A stretch of 64,000 nucleotides of DNA from CAVPGP01 sp963718065 (GCA_963718065.1 CAVQYE010000011.1:62001-126000), one strand, 5' to 3'. Counted from the stretch's first letter, positions 17,127-27,235 are shown. A program made the numbers and translations. The notes: generated by a model from the sequence alone, not told the origin.

Positions 17127-18162
17127 TCGCGCTCGGCGTCGACGGCGGCGGCTCGAAGACCGACGTCGCGGTCGTGCGCGCGAACGGCGAGGCACTCGCG
17201 CTGCGCCGCGGCGGGGCAAGCCACACGCACCATCTCGGCATCGAGGGCGCCCTCGACGTGATCGAGGCGACCCTCGACGAGGCGCTGGCCGAGGCGGGGC
17301 TCTCGCGCGGCAACGGGCACGTCGCCGCGGTCTCGACATTGACGCTCGCCGGCGCCGACTTCCCGGACGAGGTCGAGGCGATCACCGCCGCCGTCGAGGC
17401 GCGGCGCTGGAGCCTGCGCACCGTCGTCTTGAACGACACGTTCGCCGTGTTGCGCGCCGGCACCGACCAAGGCTGGGGTGTCGCGGTCGTCTGCGGCTCA
17501 GGCCTGAACTGCGTCGGCGTCGCACCCGACGGCACGCATGTCCGCTTTCCTTCGCTCGGCGCGATCAGCGGCGACTGGGGAGGCGGCTACGACCTCGGCC
17601 TCGCCTGCGCCTGGGCGGCGGCACGGAGCGAGGACGGGCGCGGTCCGAAGACGACCCTCGAGGGCGCCGTCCCGGCGCACTTCGGTCTCGCGACGCCGCA
17701 CGAGCTCGCGCTGGCGATCCATCGCGGCACGGTCGCCCAGCGGCGCCTGATCGAGCTGGCGCCGCTCGTCTTCGCCGAGGCGGCGGACGACGCGGTGGCC
17801 GCGGAGATCGTCGCGCGGCTCGCCAATGAGCTCGCAGCGATCGCCGGCGCGGCAGTCGAGCGCCTCGGACTCGCCGGCGAGCGGACGCAGGTCCTGCTCG
17901 GTGGCGGGATCATCCAGCGCAACCACGCGACGCTCGTCCCGCTCGTCGAGGCGAGACTGCGCGAGACCGGCCCGGCGATCGAGGTGCACGCGACAAGCTC
18001 GCCGCCGGTCGTCGGCGCAGCCCTGCTGGCGCTCGACGAGCTGGGCGCCACACCGGAGGCGCAGGCACGCCTGCGGCGGAGCTCGGCACCGCATTCGAGA
18101 CCATGTCCGAGTCGAGAGCCGCCGTCGCGGCAGGAGAGACAATGGCGAGAGACGATGGCTGA
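17123..18162 (+). CDS. BadF/BcrA-type ATPase, putative N-acetylglucosamine or glucosamine kinase (frameshift at 3' end)
   Basis: ASKHA-fold kinase: phosphate-1 loop GVDGGGSKTDVAVV (residues 4-17), adenosine-region GSGLNCVGV, phosphate-2 GAISGDWGGGYDLG, and LLGGGIIQRNH near the C-terminus. This is the pattern of NAGK-like sugar kinases. As given, the frame runs on into the ABC ATPase gene. Removing one base in CGGCGG near 18072-18077 gives a normal ending (LRAELGTAFETMSESRAAV...) at TGA 18160-18162, overlapping the next ATG. The fusion is therefore probably an artefact. It would phosphorylate the imported or released sugar. Confidence 0.85.
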
Positions 18163-19222
18163 GGTCCGGTACGAGCAGGCGACGAGGATCTACCCCGGCA
18201 ACGACGTGCCCGCGGTCGACGCACTCGACCTGCAGATCGCCGACGGAGAGTTCATGGTGCTCGTCGGGCCGTCCGGCTCGGGCAAGACGACCGCGCTGCG
18301 CATGCTCGCCGGCCTCGAGGAGGTCGATGCCGGCTCCGTCTTCATCGGCGACCGCGACGTCACCGACGACGCGCCGAAGAACCGCGACGTGGCGATGGTC
18401 TTCCAGAACTACGCGCTCTATCCGTACCTGACCGTCTTCGACAACATCGCCTTTCCGCTCCGCATCGCGCGGGTGCCGAAGGCGGTCCGCACCGGGCGCG
18501 TGCACGACATCGCTCGCATGCTCGAGATCGACGAGCTGCTCGACCGCAAGCCGGGCCAGCTCTCGGGGGGCCAGCGCCAGCGCGTCGCGATGGGCCGGGC
18601 GCTGATCCGCAGCCCGTCGGTCTTCCTGATGGACGAGCCGCTGTCGAACCTCGACGCGAAGCTGCGCGTGCAGATGCGCGCCGACATCGCCGCCCTGCAA
18701 TCGCGCCTCGGCGTGACGACGGTCTATGTCACCCACGACCAGGCGGAGGCGATGACCCTCGGTCACCGCGTGGCTGTGATGAAGGAAGCCCGCCTGCAGC
18801 AGTGCGACGCACCGCGGGTGCTCTACGAGCGCCCGGCCAACACGTTCGTCGCCGGGTTCATCGGCTCTCCCTCGATGAACCTCTGCCGCGTGCCCTGCAC
18901 CAACGGCTCCGGCTCGGTGTCGCTCGGAGGCGTGACGGTGCCGGTGCCGGCGGGCGCCTCGGGCAGCGTCGTCGTCGGCTTCCGCCCCGAGTCGCTCGAG
19001 GTCGCGTCGGACGGCATCCCGGCCACGGTCGAGGTCGTCGAGGAGCTGGGCGCCGACGCGTTCGTCTTCTGCGTCGCCGAGCTTGCGGACGGGACGACGA
19101 AGCTCGTGGCACGGACGGAGACCCGGAAGGCACCCGCGCGCGGCGAGCGGGTGACGCTGCGCCCGCGCGCGGACGAGGCGCACGTCTTCGACCCGGAGAG
19201 CGGCGCCCGGCTGGGCGCTTGA
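18155..19222 (+). CDS. ABC sugar transporter ATP-binding protein (MsmK/UgpC type)
   Basis: 355 residues. Walker A GPSGSGKT (about 38-45), Q-loop MVFQNYALYP, signature LSGGQRQRVAMGRAL, Walker B VFLMDEPLSNLD and switch His in VYVTHDQ. A C-terminal MOP/TOBE-like regulatory domain follows (about 235-355), typical of CUT1 ATPases. The energy subunit is encoded in the operon rather than shared in trans. The start at ATG 18155 overlaps the kinase stop. Confidence 0.94.
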   Translation: MAEVRYEQATRIYPGNDVPAVDALDLQIADGEFMVLVGPSGSGKTTALRMLAGLEEVDAGSVFIGDRDVTDDAPKNRDVAMVFQNYALYPYLTVFDNIAFPLRIARVPKAVRTGRVHDIARMLEIDELLDRKPGQLSGGQRQRVAMGRALIRSPSVFLMDEPLSNLDAKLRVQMRADIAALQSRLGVTTVYVTHDQAEAMTLGHRVAVMKEARLQQCDAPRVLYERPANTFVAGFIGSPSMNLCRVPCTNGSGSVSLGGVTVPVPAGASGSVVVGFRPESLEVASDGIPATVEVVEELGADAFVFCVAELADGTTKLVARTETRKAPARGERVTLRPRADEAHVFDPESGARLGA

Positions 19223-20246
19223 GCGGCCTCACGGAGCTGGACACCCCGGCGGTCGCCGTCGACCTCGACGCGGCCGAGCGGAACATCGCCCGCATGCAGG
19301 CCTACTGCAACGAGCACGGGATCCGGCTGCGCCCGCATGTGAAGACGCACAAGCTGCCAGAGCTGGCACGGCGCCAGCTCGAGGCGGGAGCCGTCGGCAT
19401 CTGCTGCCAGAAGCTCGGCGAGGCGGAGGTGTTCGTCGCAGCCGGCGTGCAGGACGTCTTCGTCACCTTTCCGCTCGTCGGCGAGCAAGAAGCTGCAGCG
19501 GCTCGCCGAGCTGGCCCGCGCGGCGCGGGTGCTCGTCCCGGTCGACTCGCACGAGCGCGCTCGCCCAGCTCGCCGCGTCGGGCGCGGACGTCGAGGTGCT
19601 CGTCGACTGCGACACCGGCTTCGGGCGTACCGGTGTGCAGTCGCCCCAGGACGCTGCGGCGCTCGCCGAGGCGGTGCGCGACGCGGGCCTGCGCTTCGAG
19701 GGGTTCATGACCTACCCGGCGCCGCCTGGCTGTGACGCCTGGCTCGGCGAGGCGCGCGAGCTCGCCGGCGGCGGGACGATCAGCGTCGGCGGCACGCCGA
19801 ACGCGTTCGCGGCGCACGAGCTTCATGGGGTCGACGAGCTGCGGCCGGGCACCTACGTCTACGGCGACCGCGCCTGCATCGCGAACGGCTCCGTGCCGCT
19901 CGAGGATTGCGCGCTCCGGGTCGTCGCGACCGTCGTCAGCCGGCCGACCGGCGACCGGGCGATACTCGACGCGGGCTCGAAGTCCCTGACGAGCGACCTG
20001 GCGCGCGGCGCGGAGGGCCATGGGTTGATCGTCGAGTACCCCGAGGCGCAGATCGTGATGCTCTCCGAGGAGCACGGCCACGTCGACCTGAGCGCCTGCG
20101 CAGAGCGGCCCCGGATCGGCGAGGTCGTAACGGTGATCCCGAACCACGCCTGCGTCGTCTCGAACCTCCACGACTCCGTCGTCGTCCACCGCTCGGGCAG
20201 GGTCGAGGGCACGTGGCCGGTCGCGGCGCGCGGGACAACCCGATGA
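19219..20246 (+). CDS. Fold-type III PLP enzyme (D-threonine aldolase / D-serine dehydratase family), two frameshifts
   Basis: The alanine-racemase-like TIM barrel is shown by RPHVKTHKLPELARRQ (PLP-lysine region, about residues 37-52), followed by the DSD1-like C-terminal part GVDELRPGTYVYGDRACI and EEHGHVDLS. Extra bases near 19485 and near 19556 break the middle; corrected it reads EKKLQRLAELARAARVLV and SHEALAQLAASG, about 340 residues. The family includes D-threonine aldolase, D-serine dehydratase and, to my knowledge, D-glucosaminate dehydratase, which makes 2-keto-3-deoxygluconate. The next gene is a KDG kinase, so the last role is attractive but is inference. TTG start overlaps the previous stop. 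Confidence 0.75.
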
Positions 20247-21127
20247 GCGTCGACCTCGTCGGCGTCGGCGAGACCATGTGGGCGTTCGCGACAGCGGACC
20301 TCGCGCCGCTCGCCGAGGGACAGCGCTGGGTGACGCACCCGGCAGGCGCGGAATCGAACGTCGCCGCCGGCGTCGCGGCGCAGGGGCTGAGCGCCGGCTG
20401 GATCGGCAGGGTCGGCGACGACGCATTCGGGCGGGCCGTCCTCGACGAGCTCGACGCGCTCGGGGTCGACTGCTCGCGCGCGGTCATCGACCCGGACCGG
20501 CCCACGGGGTTGATGTTCAAGGGCGCCGTCGAAGGCGAGCGCTGCGAGATCGACTACCGGCGCCACGGCTCGGCCGGCTCGGCGCTGAGGGCGGAGGACA
20601 TGGACACCGGCTACGTCGCCGGCGCGCGGGCGGTGCACGTGACCGGGATCACCGTCTGCCTCTCGGAGGAGGCCGGGCGGGCGGCGTTGCGCGCCTTCGA
20701 GCTTGCGACAGGCCTGAAGAGCTTCGACCCGAACGTGCGCCGCCAGCTCTGGCGTGAGGACCGAGCGCCGCTCGTGCGCCGGCTGATCTCGATGTCCGAC
20801 GTCTGCTTCTGCGGGCTCGCGGACGCCGAGCTTCTGACTGGGCGCACGGAGCCCGAGGCGTGCGCGACGGCCCTCGCCGAGCTCGGCGCCGGCACGGTGA
20901 TCGTGACGCTCGGCTCCCGCGGCGCGCTCGCGCTCGAGGACGGCGCGTTCGCGACGGTGGCGCCGCATCCGGTCGAACTCGTCGACCCGGTTGGTGCCGG
21001 CGACGCGTTCGCCGCCGGCTTCCTGGCGGGCCGCCTCCGGGAGGAGCCGCTGGAGACGGCCCTCGAGCAGGCGGCCCGCATGGGTGCAGAAGCCGCGCGA
21101 ACGCGGCACGACGTCGCGATGCTCTAG
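20243..21127 (+). CDS. kdgK: PfkB-family sugar kinase, probable 2-keto-3-deoxygluconate kinase
   Basis: 294 residues, ribokinase fold. Substrate-side motif HPAGAESNVAAGVAAQGLSAGWIGRVGDD (here described, about residues 32-60), FDPNVRRQLW, and the catalytic anion-hole signature DPVGAGDAFAAGF (about 248-260, Asp base in GAGD). The N-terminal pattern and FDPNVR are typical of KDG kinases, which make KDPG for Entner-Doudoroff-type cleavage. No KDPG aldolase is in the window. Last gene of the operon; ATG overlaps the previous stop. Confidence 0.82.
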   Translation: MSVDLVGVGETMWAFATADLAPLAEGQRWVTHPAGAESNVAAGVAAQGLSAGWIGRVGDDAFGRAVLDELDALGVDCSRAVIDPDRPTGLMFKGAVEGERCEIDYRRHGSAGSALRAEDMDTGYVAGARAVHVTGITVCLSEEAGRAALRAFELATGLKSFDPNVRRQLWREDRAPLVRRLISMSDVCFCGLADAELLTGRTEPEACATALAELGAGTVIVTLGSRGALALEDGAFATVAPHPVELVDPVGAGDAFAAGFLAGRLREEPLETALEQAARMGAEAARTRHDVAML

Positions 21128-22224
21128 TCGTCCTCTCCGCCGCGGTCGTCGTCGCCGCAGCCGTGGTGAGACCTCCCTGACGGGATGAACGCAACGCCGT
21201 GCGGCCTTCCGGGATAGTCGAGCGTCTGGACGACCGCGTTGCCGTGCCGGTGGTCGACGACCGCAACACCGGCGCCCGGCCCCTCGAACGCGGCGAACGT
21301 GAACCGCCCGTCCGGCGAGGTCCACTGGTGGCCGGCGATCGTCGTCGCGGTGTTTGCCGGCCCAATGGCGACGATCTCCGTCTGGAGCGTGCGTGTGTCG
21401 ATGACCGCCAGTTGCGCCGGCGAGCCTCGAAGCCCCACGGTCAGCAACCTGTCGTGGTGAGCGAGCTGCAATGTGTCAGGCGCGGTGGCGAGCGGGAAGC
21501 TCGACAGGACCACCTGGTGCTTGAGATCGACGATCCGGATCGCGTTGCCGGTCCGTGCCGACACGTAGGCGGTCTTGCCGTCGCGCGTGACCACGAGCTC
21601 GTGCGCGTTCGGCACGCTCAGCCGCCAGAGCACGACGCCGGTCCGTGGCTCGAGCGCGATGAGCTCGCTCGTCGCGTCGCTCGTGACGTAGAGCGTCCGC
21701 CCGTCGGGTGAGAAGACACCGGCGTGCGCCCGCCCGTTCGTCGTCTCGGGATTCGTGTCCCAGGTGCCGAGCAGCATGTCCGTCCGGGCGTCGACGACGC
21801 CGACCGTGTCCGTCCCGTAGAGACCGAACGAGACGAGCCTGCCGTCGCGGCTGACGTGCACGTGGTGCGGGCGCGCCGTCAAGCCGACGAAGAACCGCTT
21901 CAGGACGCTGCCCGTCTTGGGATCGACGACCGCGAGGGCCGGCGCGGAGCCGAACTCCTCGGAGACATAGAGCTTGCCCTTGGCAAAGCCGAGGTCGCCC
22001 GGCTGCGAACCGGCGGCCAGCGGCCAGGTGGCGACGATCGCTCCCGTGGCCGCGTCGAAGCCGCGGATCGTGTCGACGCCGCGATTCGCCACCCAGATCG
22101 TTCCCTTGAGATCCCGACGGTCCGGGCCGCCGCCGGCCAGCGCCAGCGAGCCGACAGCCGCGACGGCTGCAATCCCCAGAAGTGCCGTCAGGACCAGGAT
22201 CAGAATCCGTCGTTGCTTGGTCAT
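21124..22224 (-). CDS. Exported YncE-like beta-propeller protein with His/Asp-rich tail
   Basis: The N-terminal signal peptide or anchor (MTKQRRILILVLTALLGIAA) is followed by about seven repeats of the surface beta-propeller type (GTIWVANRGVDTIRGFD, GKLYVSEEFGSAPALAVVD, GRTLYVTSDATSELIALE, GKTAYVSARTGNAIRIVD). It ends SHHGCGDDDRGGEDD. ATG 22224 is chosen for its GGAGGGGGA site and overlap with the DUF4242 stop; a longer frame lacks a signal. The ligand or partner is unknown. The 3' end overlaps the KDG kinase stop by 4 bases (convergent). Confidence 0.8.
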   Translation of the reverse strand: MTKQRRILILVLTALLGIAAVAAVGSLALAGGGPDRRDLKGTIWVANRGVDTIRGFDAATGAIVATWPLAAGSQPGDLGFAKGKLYVSEEFGSAPALAVVDPKTGSVLKRFFVGLTARPHHVHVSRDGRLVSFGLYGTDTVGVVDARTDMLLGTWDTNPETTNGRAHAGVFSPDGRTLYVTSDATSELIALEPRTGVVLWRLSVPNAHELVVTRDGKTAYVSARTGNAIRIVDLKHQVVLSSFPLATAPDTLQLAHHDRLLTVGLRGSPAQLAVIDTRTLQTEIVAIGPANTATTIAGHQWTSPDGRFTFAAFEGPGAGVAVVDHRHGNAVVQTLDYPGRPHGVAFIPSGRSHHGCGDDDRGGEDD

Positions 22225-22487
22225 TCCCCCTCCTTCACAGGCGCGAAGTCGCGTGTCTCGACGATCCGCGCGAACGAGATACCGGCCAGGCCGCAGGCGT
22301 GGCGCACGTCGTCCGCGCTCGCGGCGTCGAAGGTGCAGAAACACGACTCCTCGTCCGGCACGAACGTCGAGCCCGAATAGCGCACATCGACGCCCTCCGT
22401 CGCGAGGTGTCTGGCCGCCGCGGCGAGCCGCTCGTTTGCCTCATCCAGCTCTTGGGCCGTGACGCCCGGCAGATACCGCTCGACCAT
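22221..22487 (-). CDS. DUF4242 family small protein
   Basis: 88 residues: MVERYLPGVTAQELDEANER..., then SGSTFVPDEESCFCTFDA and VRHACGLAGISFARIVET, the DUF4242 ferredoxin-like alpha/beta pattern with CFC. Function is not established. GAGGAC precedes ATG 22487. As given, it is in the same frame as the upstream LuxR gene without a stop, probably because of an indel at the LuxR 3' end. Its stop overlaps the beta-propeller ATG (ATGA). Confidence 0.75.
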   Translation of the reverse strand: MVERYLPGVTAQELDEANERLAAAARHLATEGVDVRYSGSTFVPDEESCFCTFDAASADDVRHACGLAGISFARIVETRDFAPVKEGE

Positions 22488-22561
22488 GTACGTCCTCACA
22501 CAAGCCAAGCTAGGGCCAGGTCCGGCAGGCAACAACCGGTGATATCCCCGGCTTTGCCTGC

Positions 22562-25335
22562 TCAGCGCCGCGCGATGCGCGACGCTGCGCAGCTCGGTGC
22601 GCGAGCGGACGCCGAGCTTGCGGTAGATCTTCGAGAGGTTCCACTCGACCGTCTTCGGACTCAGGTGCATGGCCTGCGCCACCTCCTTGTTGGAGCGCCC
22701 CGAGACGACGAGCTCGGCGATCGCCGCCTCGGTCGCCGACAGCTCGCCCGCGGGCGACGCGCGGCCGCCGATCCGGCCGAGCTCCCGCCGGGCCCGCTGC
22801 GCCCACAGCGGAGCGCCGAGGCCGTCGAAGATCTCGAGCGCGCGCCGGAGAGTCCGGCGGGCCGCCTGCTTGTGACGCGCCGTCCGCTGGACGGTGCCGA
22901 GCGCGAGCAGGCTCCGTCCGAGCTCCAGCGGGTTTCCGACCCGTTCGCCGACGTCCACCGCCTGCTCGAGACAAGCCTGGGCCGAGTCGAGGTCGTCCTC
23001 CGCCAGGGCGAGCAGGCCGAGCGCACGAGCCGCCGTCGCGATTGCGCGCGGCGTGGCCATCACACCCGGAGCCTCCGCGCAACGCGCGAGCAGATCGCGC
23101 CCCTCCTCGACCCTACCCAGGGCGGCGAGCGCCTCGGCCGCATCGAAGGTCTGGTCGATCACCGGCGTGCCGAGACTCCGGTAGCGCTCGATCGCCGGCA
23201 GCAACACGTCGTACGCCGCGTCGTAGTTCTCCAGCGAGAGTTCGAGGAAGCCGAGCACGGCCCGCGGGCCGCCGGAGTTCCAGCCTCGGCCGTCGGTCAG
23301 CACGAGCGCATGCTCCGCCCGCCGCCGCGCCGAGTCGACCTCGCCGCGCGCCGCCTCGACGAGCGCGAGCAGGAACAGTCCGCGCGGCTCAGCCGCCTCG
23401 CGGCCGGTCTGGACGGCGAGGTCATGCGACTCGATCGCAAGCGCCGCCGCCCGGTCCCAGTTGCCGGTCGCGAACTCGAGATCCGCGAGCACCCAGAGGG
23501 CCATGTTGACGGCCGCGTCTCCTGACGCCCGGCCGCGCTCGCACAGCCGCTCCAGCAGCGGCCGGGCGCGCTCGTACTCGCCGGCATCGTGGAGGTCCCC
23601 GCGCGTAGACGGCGGTCGGGCCGTAGTCGAGCTCGAGGCCGCCGAGCTGCTCTTCGATGGCCATTCCCCGCTCGTAGAGATCAGTGTCGAGGGGCCCGCC
23701 ACAGAGGGTTCTCAGGTGAGCGAGCGACGTGACTGCGCGGGCGAGTGTCGGCGCGTCTCCGAGTCGCTCCGCGAGTACAGCCGCCTCGCGTGCGTCGGCC
23801 TGGGCGGCGCGGAAGCTCCCCTGCGTTCCGGACCGGTACGCGACGCTGACGAGGATCCGCGCCCGTAACCGCTCGTCGGCGCCGGCCTCGGTGAGCGCGC
23901 GGCGACAGAAGTCGCGCCCGACGCGTGTGTCCTGGCCCTCGAACCTGATCTTGCCGATGCTCCAGAGGAGCTCGGCGCGGCGTGACCCCGGCGGCGCTGC
24001 ATCGAGCGCTCCCTCGAGGAGCGCGACAGCGCGCGCCGTGTTGCCCGCGCTGTAGTGCTGGTCGGCGGCGACGAGCACGCGTCTGTGCGTCTCGGTCGCC
24101 AGCTCGGGCGGGGTCAGTCGGAACGCCTGCTCGGCAAGCGCTGCGGCCGCAGCGACCGCTCCGCGTGAGTACGCACGCATCGCCGCGTCCTCGAGCTCCG
24201 CCGCAACCTGCGCGTCGGGGCTCTCGGCTGCCAGCGCCAGGTGCCTCGCTCGCTCCTCCCGTTCGATGACCACGGCGGCGAGGCGGCGGTGCACACCGCG
24301 CCTCACCCGCGGCGGCGCGTCCGAGAAGGGGATCGAGGCGAGCAGCGGATGCGTAAACGAGATCACGTCGCCATGAATCTCGATCACGCCCGCCTGCACG
24401 GCACTCTCGAGATCGCTGTCCACGTGCTCGGAGCCGACGGCGCGCTCCACGAGCGCCACCGTCGGGTGGGACAGCGCCGCCGCCGGCAGGAGCGTTTCGC
24501 TCGCGGAGCGCGGAAGGCGCGCGAGCCGCGCCCGCACCAGCTCGCGCAGATTCGGCGTCACCGGCAGCGGCTCTCCCGGCTGCGGCTCGACCCCCGAGCG
24601 CTCGAGCGCCATGGCGAGCTCGAGCGCGCAGAAGGCGTTACCGCCGGAGGCCTCGTGAATCCGCAGCAGCGCGAAGCGCGAGAGCGCGACACCGAGCCGT
24701 GTGCGCACGAGCTCGTAGATCGCGGCGACGGTGAGCGGCCCGACGCGCAGCCGCTCGATCCGCTCGTCGCCGAGCGCCCGGGCGAGCTCGTGCGGCTCGG
24801 TTTCCTCCGGTGCGACGCGAACGGCGGCCAGGACCCCGACCGGCTCTTCGGCGAGGCGCCGGCACGCGAACTCGAGCGCCCGCGCCGATGCCCCGTCGAG
24901 CCACTGCACGTCGTCGACGGCGAGCAGCACCGGTGCGGTTGCCGCAAGGAGGAGCACGCAGCTGCGGAAGGCGGCGCCGACCGCCCGTTCGTCGGGCGGC
25001 GACCCGTCTGGCTCGGCGAGCAGGAGCGCCACCTCCAGTGCCCGCCGCTGCGGCACGGGTAGCTTCGGCAAGAGCTCTCCAACGGTTCCCCCGAGCAGGT
25101 CTGCGAGCCCGACGAAGGCGAGCTTCGCCTCGGTCTCCGCAGGGCGTGTAAAGAGAACCGTGAGACCACGCTCCCGGGCGTGCTCGAGCGCCGCCCGCCA
25201 GAGGCAGGTCTTGCCTATCCCCGCCTCGCCTTCCAGAAAGAGCCCGCACGGCCCTTCCTCGAGCTGCGCGACGAAACCATCGAGCCTCGCAAGCTCCGAC
25301 TGTCTGCCGAAGAGCGTTTTGGCCGCGTGCACCAT
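22562..25335 (-). CDS. Large ATP-binding LuxR-family regulator (LAL/MalT-like), two frameshifts
   Basis: N-terminal AAA-like NTPase: Walker A EGEAGIGKTCL (about residues 35-45), Walker B VLLAVDDVQWLDG (about 135-148). A long TPR-like helical middle follows, and a C-terminal LuxR HTH (ELSATEAAIAELVVSGRSNK ... LSPKTVEWNLSKIYRKLGV). An extra G in the GGGG run (plus-strand CCCC at 23597-23600) splits it; corrected it reads VYARDLHDAGEYERARPLL. Near 22590 another shift would turn the odd read-through end into TELAASRIARR and a stop at 22562-22564, a normal LuxR ending. About 920 residues. Signal and targets are unknown; DUF4242 and the propeller lie directly downstream. Confidence 0.85.
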
Positions 25336-25387
25336 TCGACGGTAGCTCCGGCTTCAACGCGCTACAAGACGCTCGAGTTTCCGATCC

Positions 25388-26170
25388 TTAACGGGCGAGT
25401 GCCGCCGCGAGCTGCCCGCACAGCTCCGGCGTCCCCGCTGCGACGACCCGTGAGCGCCCCTCCAGATCGAGCGGGGCGGCGCCGTACGGCGGATCCTCCG
25501 GCAGGTCGATCGCGTAGCCGCGCTCGCGGACGAGCAGCTGGCCGGCGGCGATGTCGACCGAGCGCGCCTCCTTCAGCGAGACGACGCCGTCGAGGCGGCC
25601 CGCGGCGAGCTGGCAGAGCGACAGGGCAAGTGAGCCCATCACGCGCAGCCGCTTCGCCAGGCCGACGAACGACGGCGCCTGCTCGGCGATCAAGTTCGTC
25701 ACGGTCGCTTCAAAAGAGAGGATCTCGATCTCGTCCTTCGGCCCCGGCGTGTCGAGCAGCACTCCGTTCAGGAAGGCGCCCTTCCCGCGCTCCGCGGTCC
25801 ACTCCTCCTGCGCGCCGAAGTCGTAGACGTAGCCGAAGTGCACGTCGTCCATCGTCTCGCCGTCGGCGACCGCGATCGAGAGTGAGAAGAACGGGATGCC
25901 GCGCTTCGAGTTGACGGAGCCGTCGATCGGGTCGACGACGATCAGCGGCGGCCCGTCTCCCGAGCGCCCCACCTCCTCGCTGACGATCGCACCGAGACCG
26001 GCGAGCCGCGCGAGAATCACCCGCTCCGCCGCTGCGTCGATCGCGGTCGTGTCGTCGCCCCCGAGCCCGGCGCCGAGGACCGGCTCGCGCTCCAGGCGCG
26101 TCGGCAGCTCGGCGAGCACGCCCTGCACGTCCTCGACCGCGGCGCGGCAAACAGCCAGCCAGTCCGTCAC
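25388..26170 (-). CDS. Inositol monophosphatase family phosphatase
   Basis: 260 residues. Metal-binding motifs of the family: GDDTTAIDAAAE (about 38-49), Glu pair in IVSEEVG (about 63-69), VVDPIDGSVNSKRG (about 78-91) and a C-terminal KEARSVDIAAGQLLV. Substrate may be inositol phosphate, NADP, histidinol phosphate or another small phosphate ester; the sequence does not decide. GTG 26170 overlaps the DUF1015 stop. Confidence 0.88.
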   Translation of the reverse strand: MTDWLAVCRAAVEDVQGVLAELPTRLEREPVLGAGLGGDDTTAIDAAAERVILARLAGLGAIVSEEVGRSGDGPPLIVVDPIDGSVNSKRGIPFFSLSIAVADGETMDDVHFGYVYDFGAQEEWTAERGKGAFLNGVLLDTPGPKDEIEILSFEATVTNLIAEQAPSFVGLAKRLRVMGSLALSLCQLAAGRLDGVVSLKEARSVDIAAGQLLVRERGYAIDLPEDPPYGAAPLDLEGRSRVVAAGTPELCGQLAAALAR

Positions 26171-27197
26171 AGCGGCTGGAACAGCAGTCCGGAGACAAGC
26201 TTCGGGAAGAAGTACGTCGTCTTCTGCGGCATCACCTTGCCGGCCGCGGCGGCGTCGAAGACCTGCTGGATCGCCGGTGCCCGGACGAGGAACGCCGCCT
26301 GCGCGCGCCCGTCGTCGACCGCCGCGACCGCCTCGTCGCGCCGAGGCGTGTACGTGACGCCCTCCGGCGAGAAGCGCTCGATCGCCTCGACGTCCAGCTC
26401 GCCGTCAGCTGTCTCGACGAGCGTGTAGGCACCGTCGCGGTAGAGCACGAGCCCGGCAGCTCCTCGCCCGGCGGCTCGATCGGCGTCCCCGCCACCTCGC
26501 CCAGTCGCTCGACGATGCGATGCGTCGGGAAGATCGTCGACCCGGGATCGCTCGTCGAGACCAGCACCACCATCATCCAGGCGCTCCCCGGCGTCCCGAC
26601 CTCGTCGTGATAGGCCAGCGCCGTCTCGTAGCGATGATGGCCGTCGGCGATCAGGAGCTGCAGGTCGTCGAAGACCAGTCCCACGGTCGGGTCGACGACC
26701 TTCCAGAGCCGGACGCCGTCGAGAGCAATGTCGGGCTCGGCATGCGGCGGCTCGAACGCCGGCGCGTCGTAGAGCAGGAAGATCGGCTCGAGCTGGGTCT
26801 CCGTCGCCCGCAGGAGGCGCAGGCGGCCCTCCTTCGGGCCGGCGTGCGTCCGCTCGTGCGGCAGGACGATTCGCTTGTCGTAGCCCTCGAGGTGCAGCGC
26901 GCCGACGAGGCCCGTGCGCGTGCGCGCGACGCCGTCCGGGCCGACGTAGTCCTGCTCGACGATCCAGAAGGCGGGCTCCTCCTCGACGAGCACGCCCTGG
27001 TCGAGCCAGCGGTCGAGCTCGGCGGCCGCCTCCTCCTCCGCAGCGGGCAGCGTCAGCCGGACGACATTCCACTCGCTGCGGGCGAGGTACTCGTCGCGCT
27101 GCGCGTCCGAGAGCACGTCGTAGGGTGGCGCGACCAGATCCGCCAGGGGCAAGGGCGGCGCGTAGCGAAGCGCACGGAACTCGCGAACCTGGGCCAC
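26167..27197 (-). CDS. DUF1015 family protein (frameshifted)
   Basis: The start MAQVREFRALRYAPPL, then LVAPPYDVLSDAQRDEYLAR, IVLPHERTHAGPKEGRLRLL and LLIADGHHRYETALAYHDE are the DUF1015 hallmarks. The final quarter (GLVLYRDGAYTLVE..., PQKTTYFFPKLVSGLLF) lies in another frame. A missing base near 26456-26461 restores EELAGLVLYRDGAY. Corrected length about 343 residues, short of the usual 400 or more. The family is often called a kinase-like or serine-metabolism protein, but the activity is unproven here. GTG start, divergent from the YhaM-like gene with 38 bp between. Confidence 0.82.
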
Positions 27198-27222
27198 GCG
27201 GCTGAGCCTACCGACGAGCTAC

Positions 27223-27228
27223 TACACT
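27223..27228 (+). promoter_or_regulatory. -10 box TACACT for a probably leaderless transcript
   Basis: TACACT fits TAnnnT and ends 7 nt before GTG 27236, so transcription would start at or next to the start codon. No Shine-Dalgarno sequence is seen. Leaderless mRNAs are common in actinobacteria. Confidence 0.5.
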
Positions 27229-27235
27229 CGGCCGC

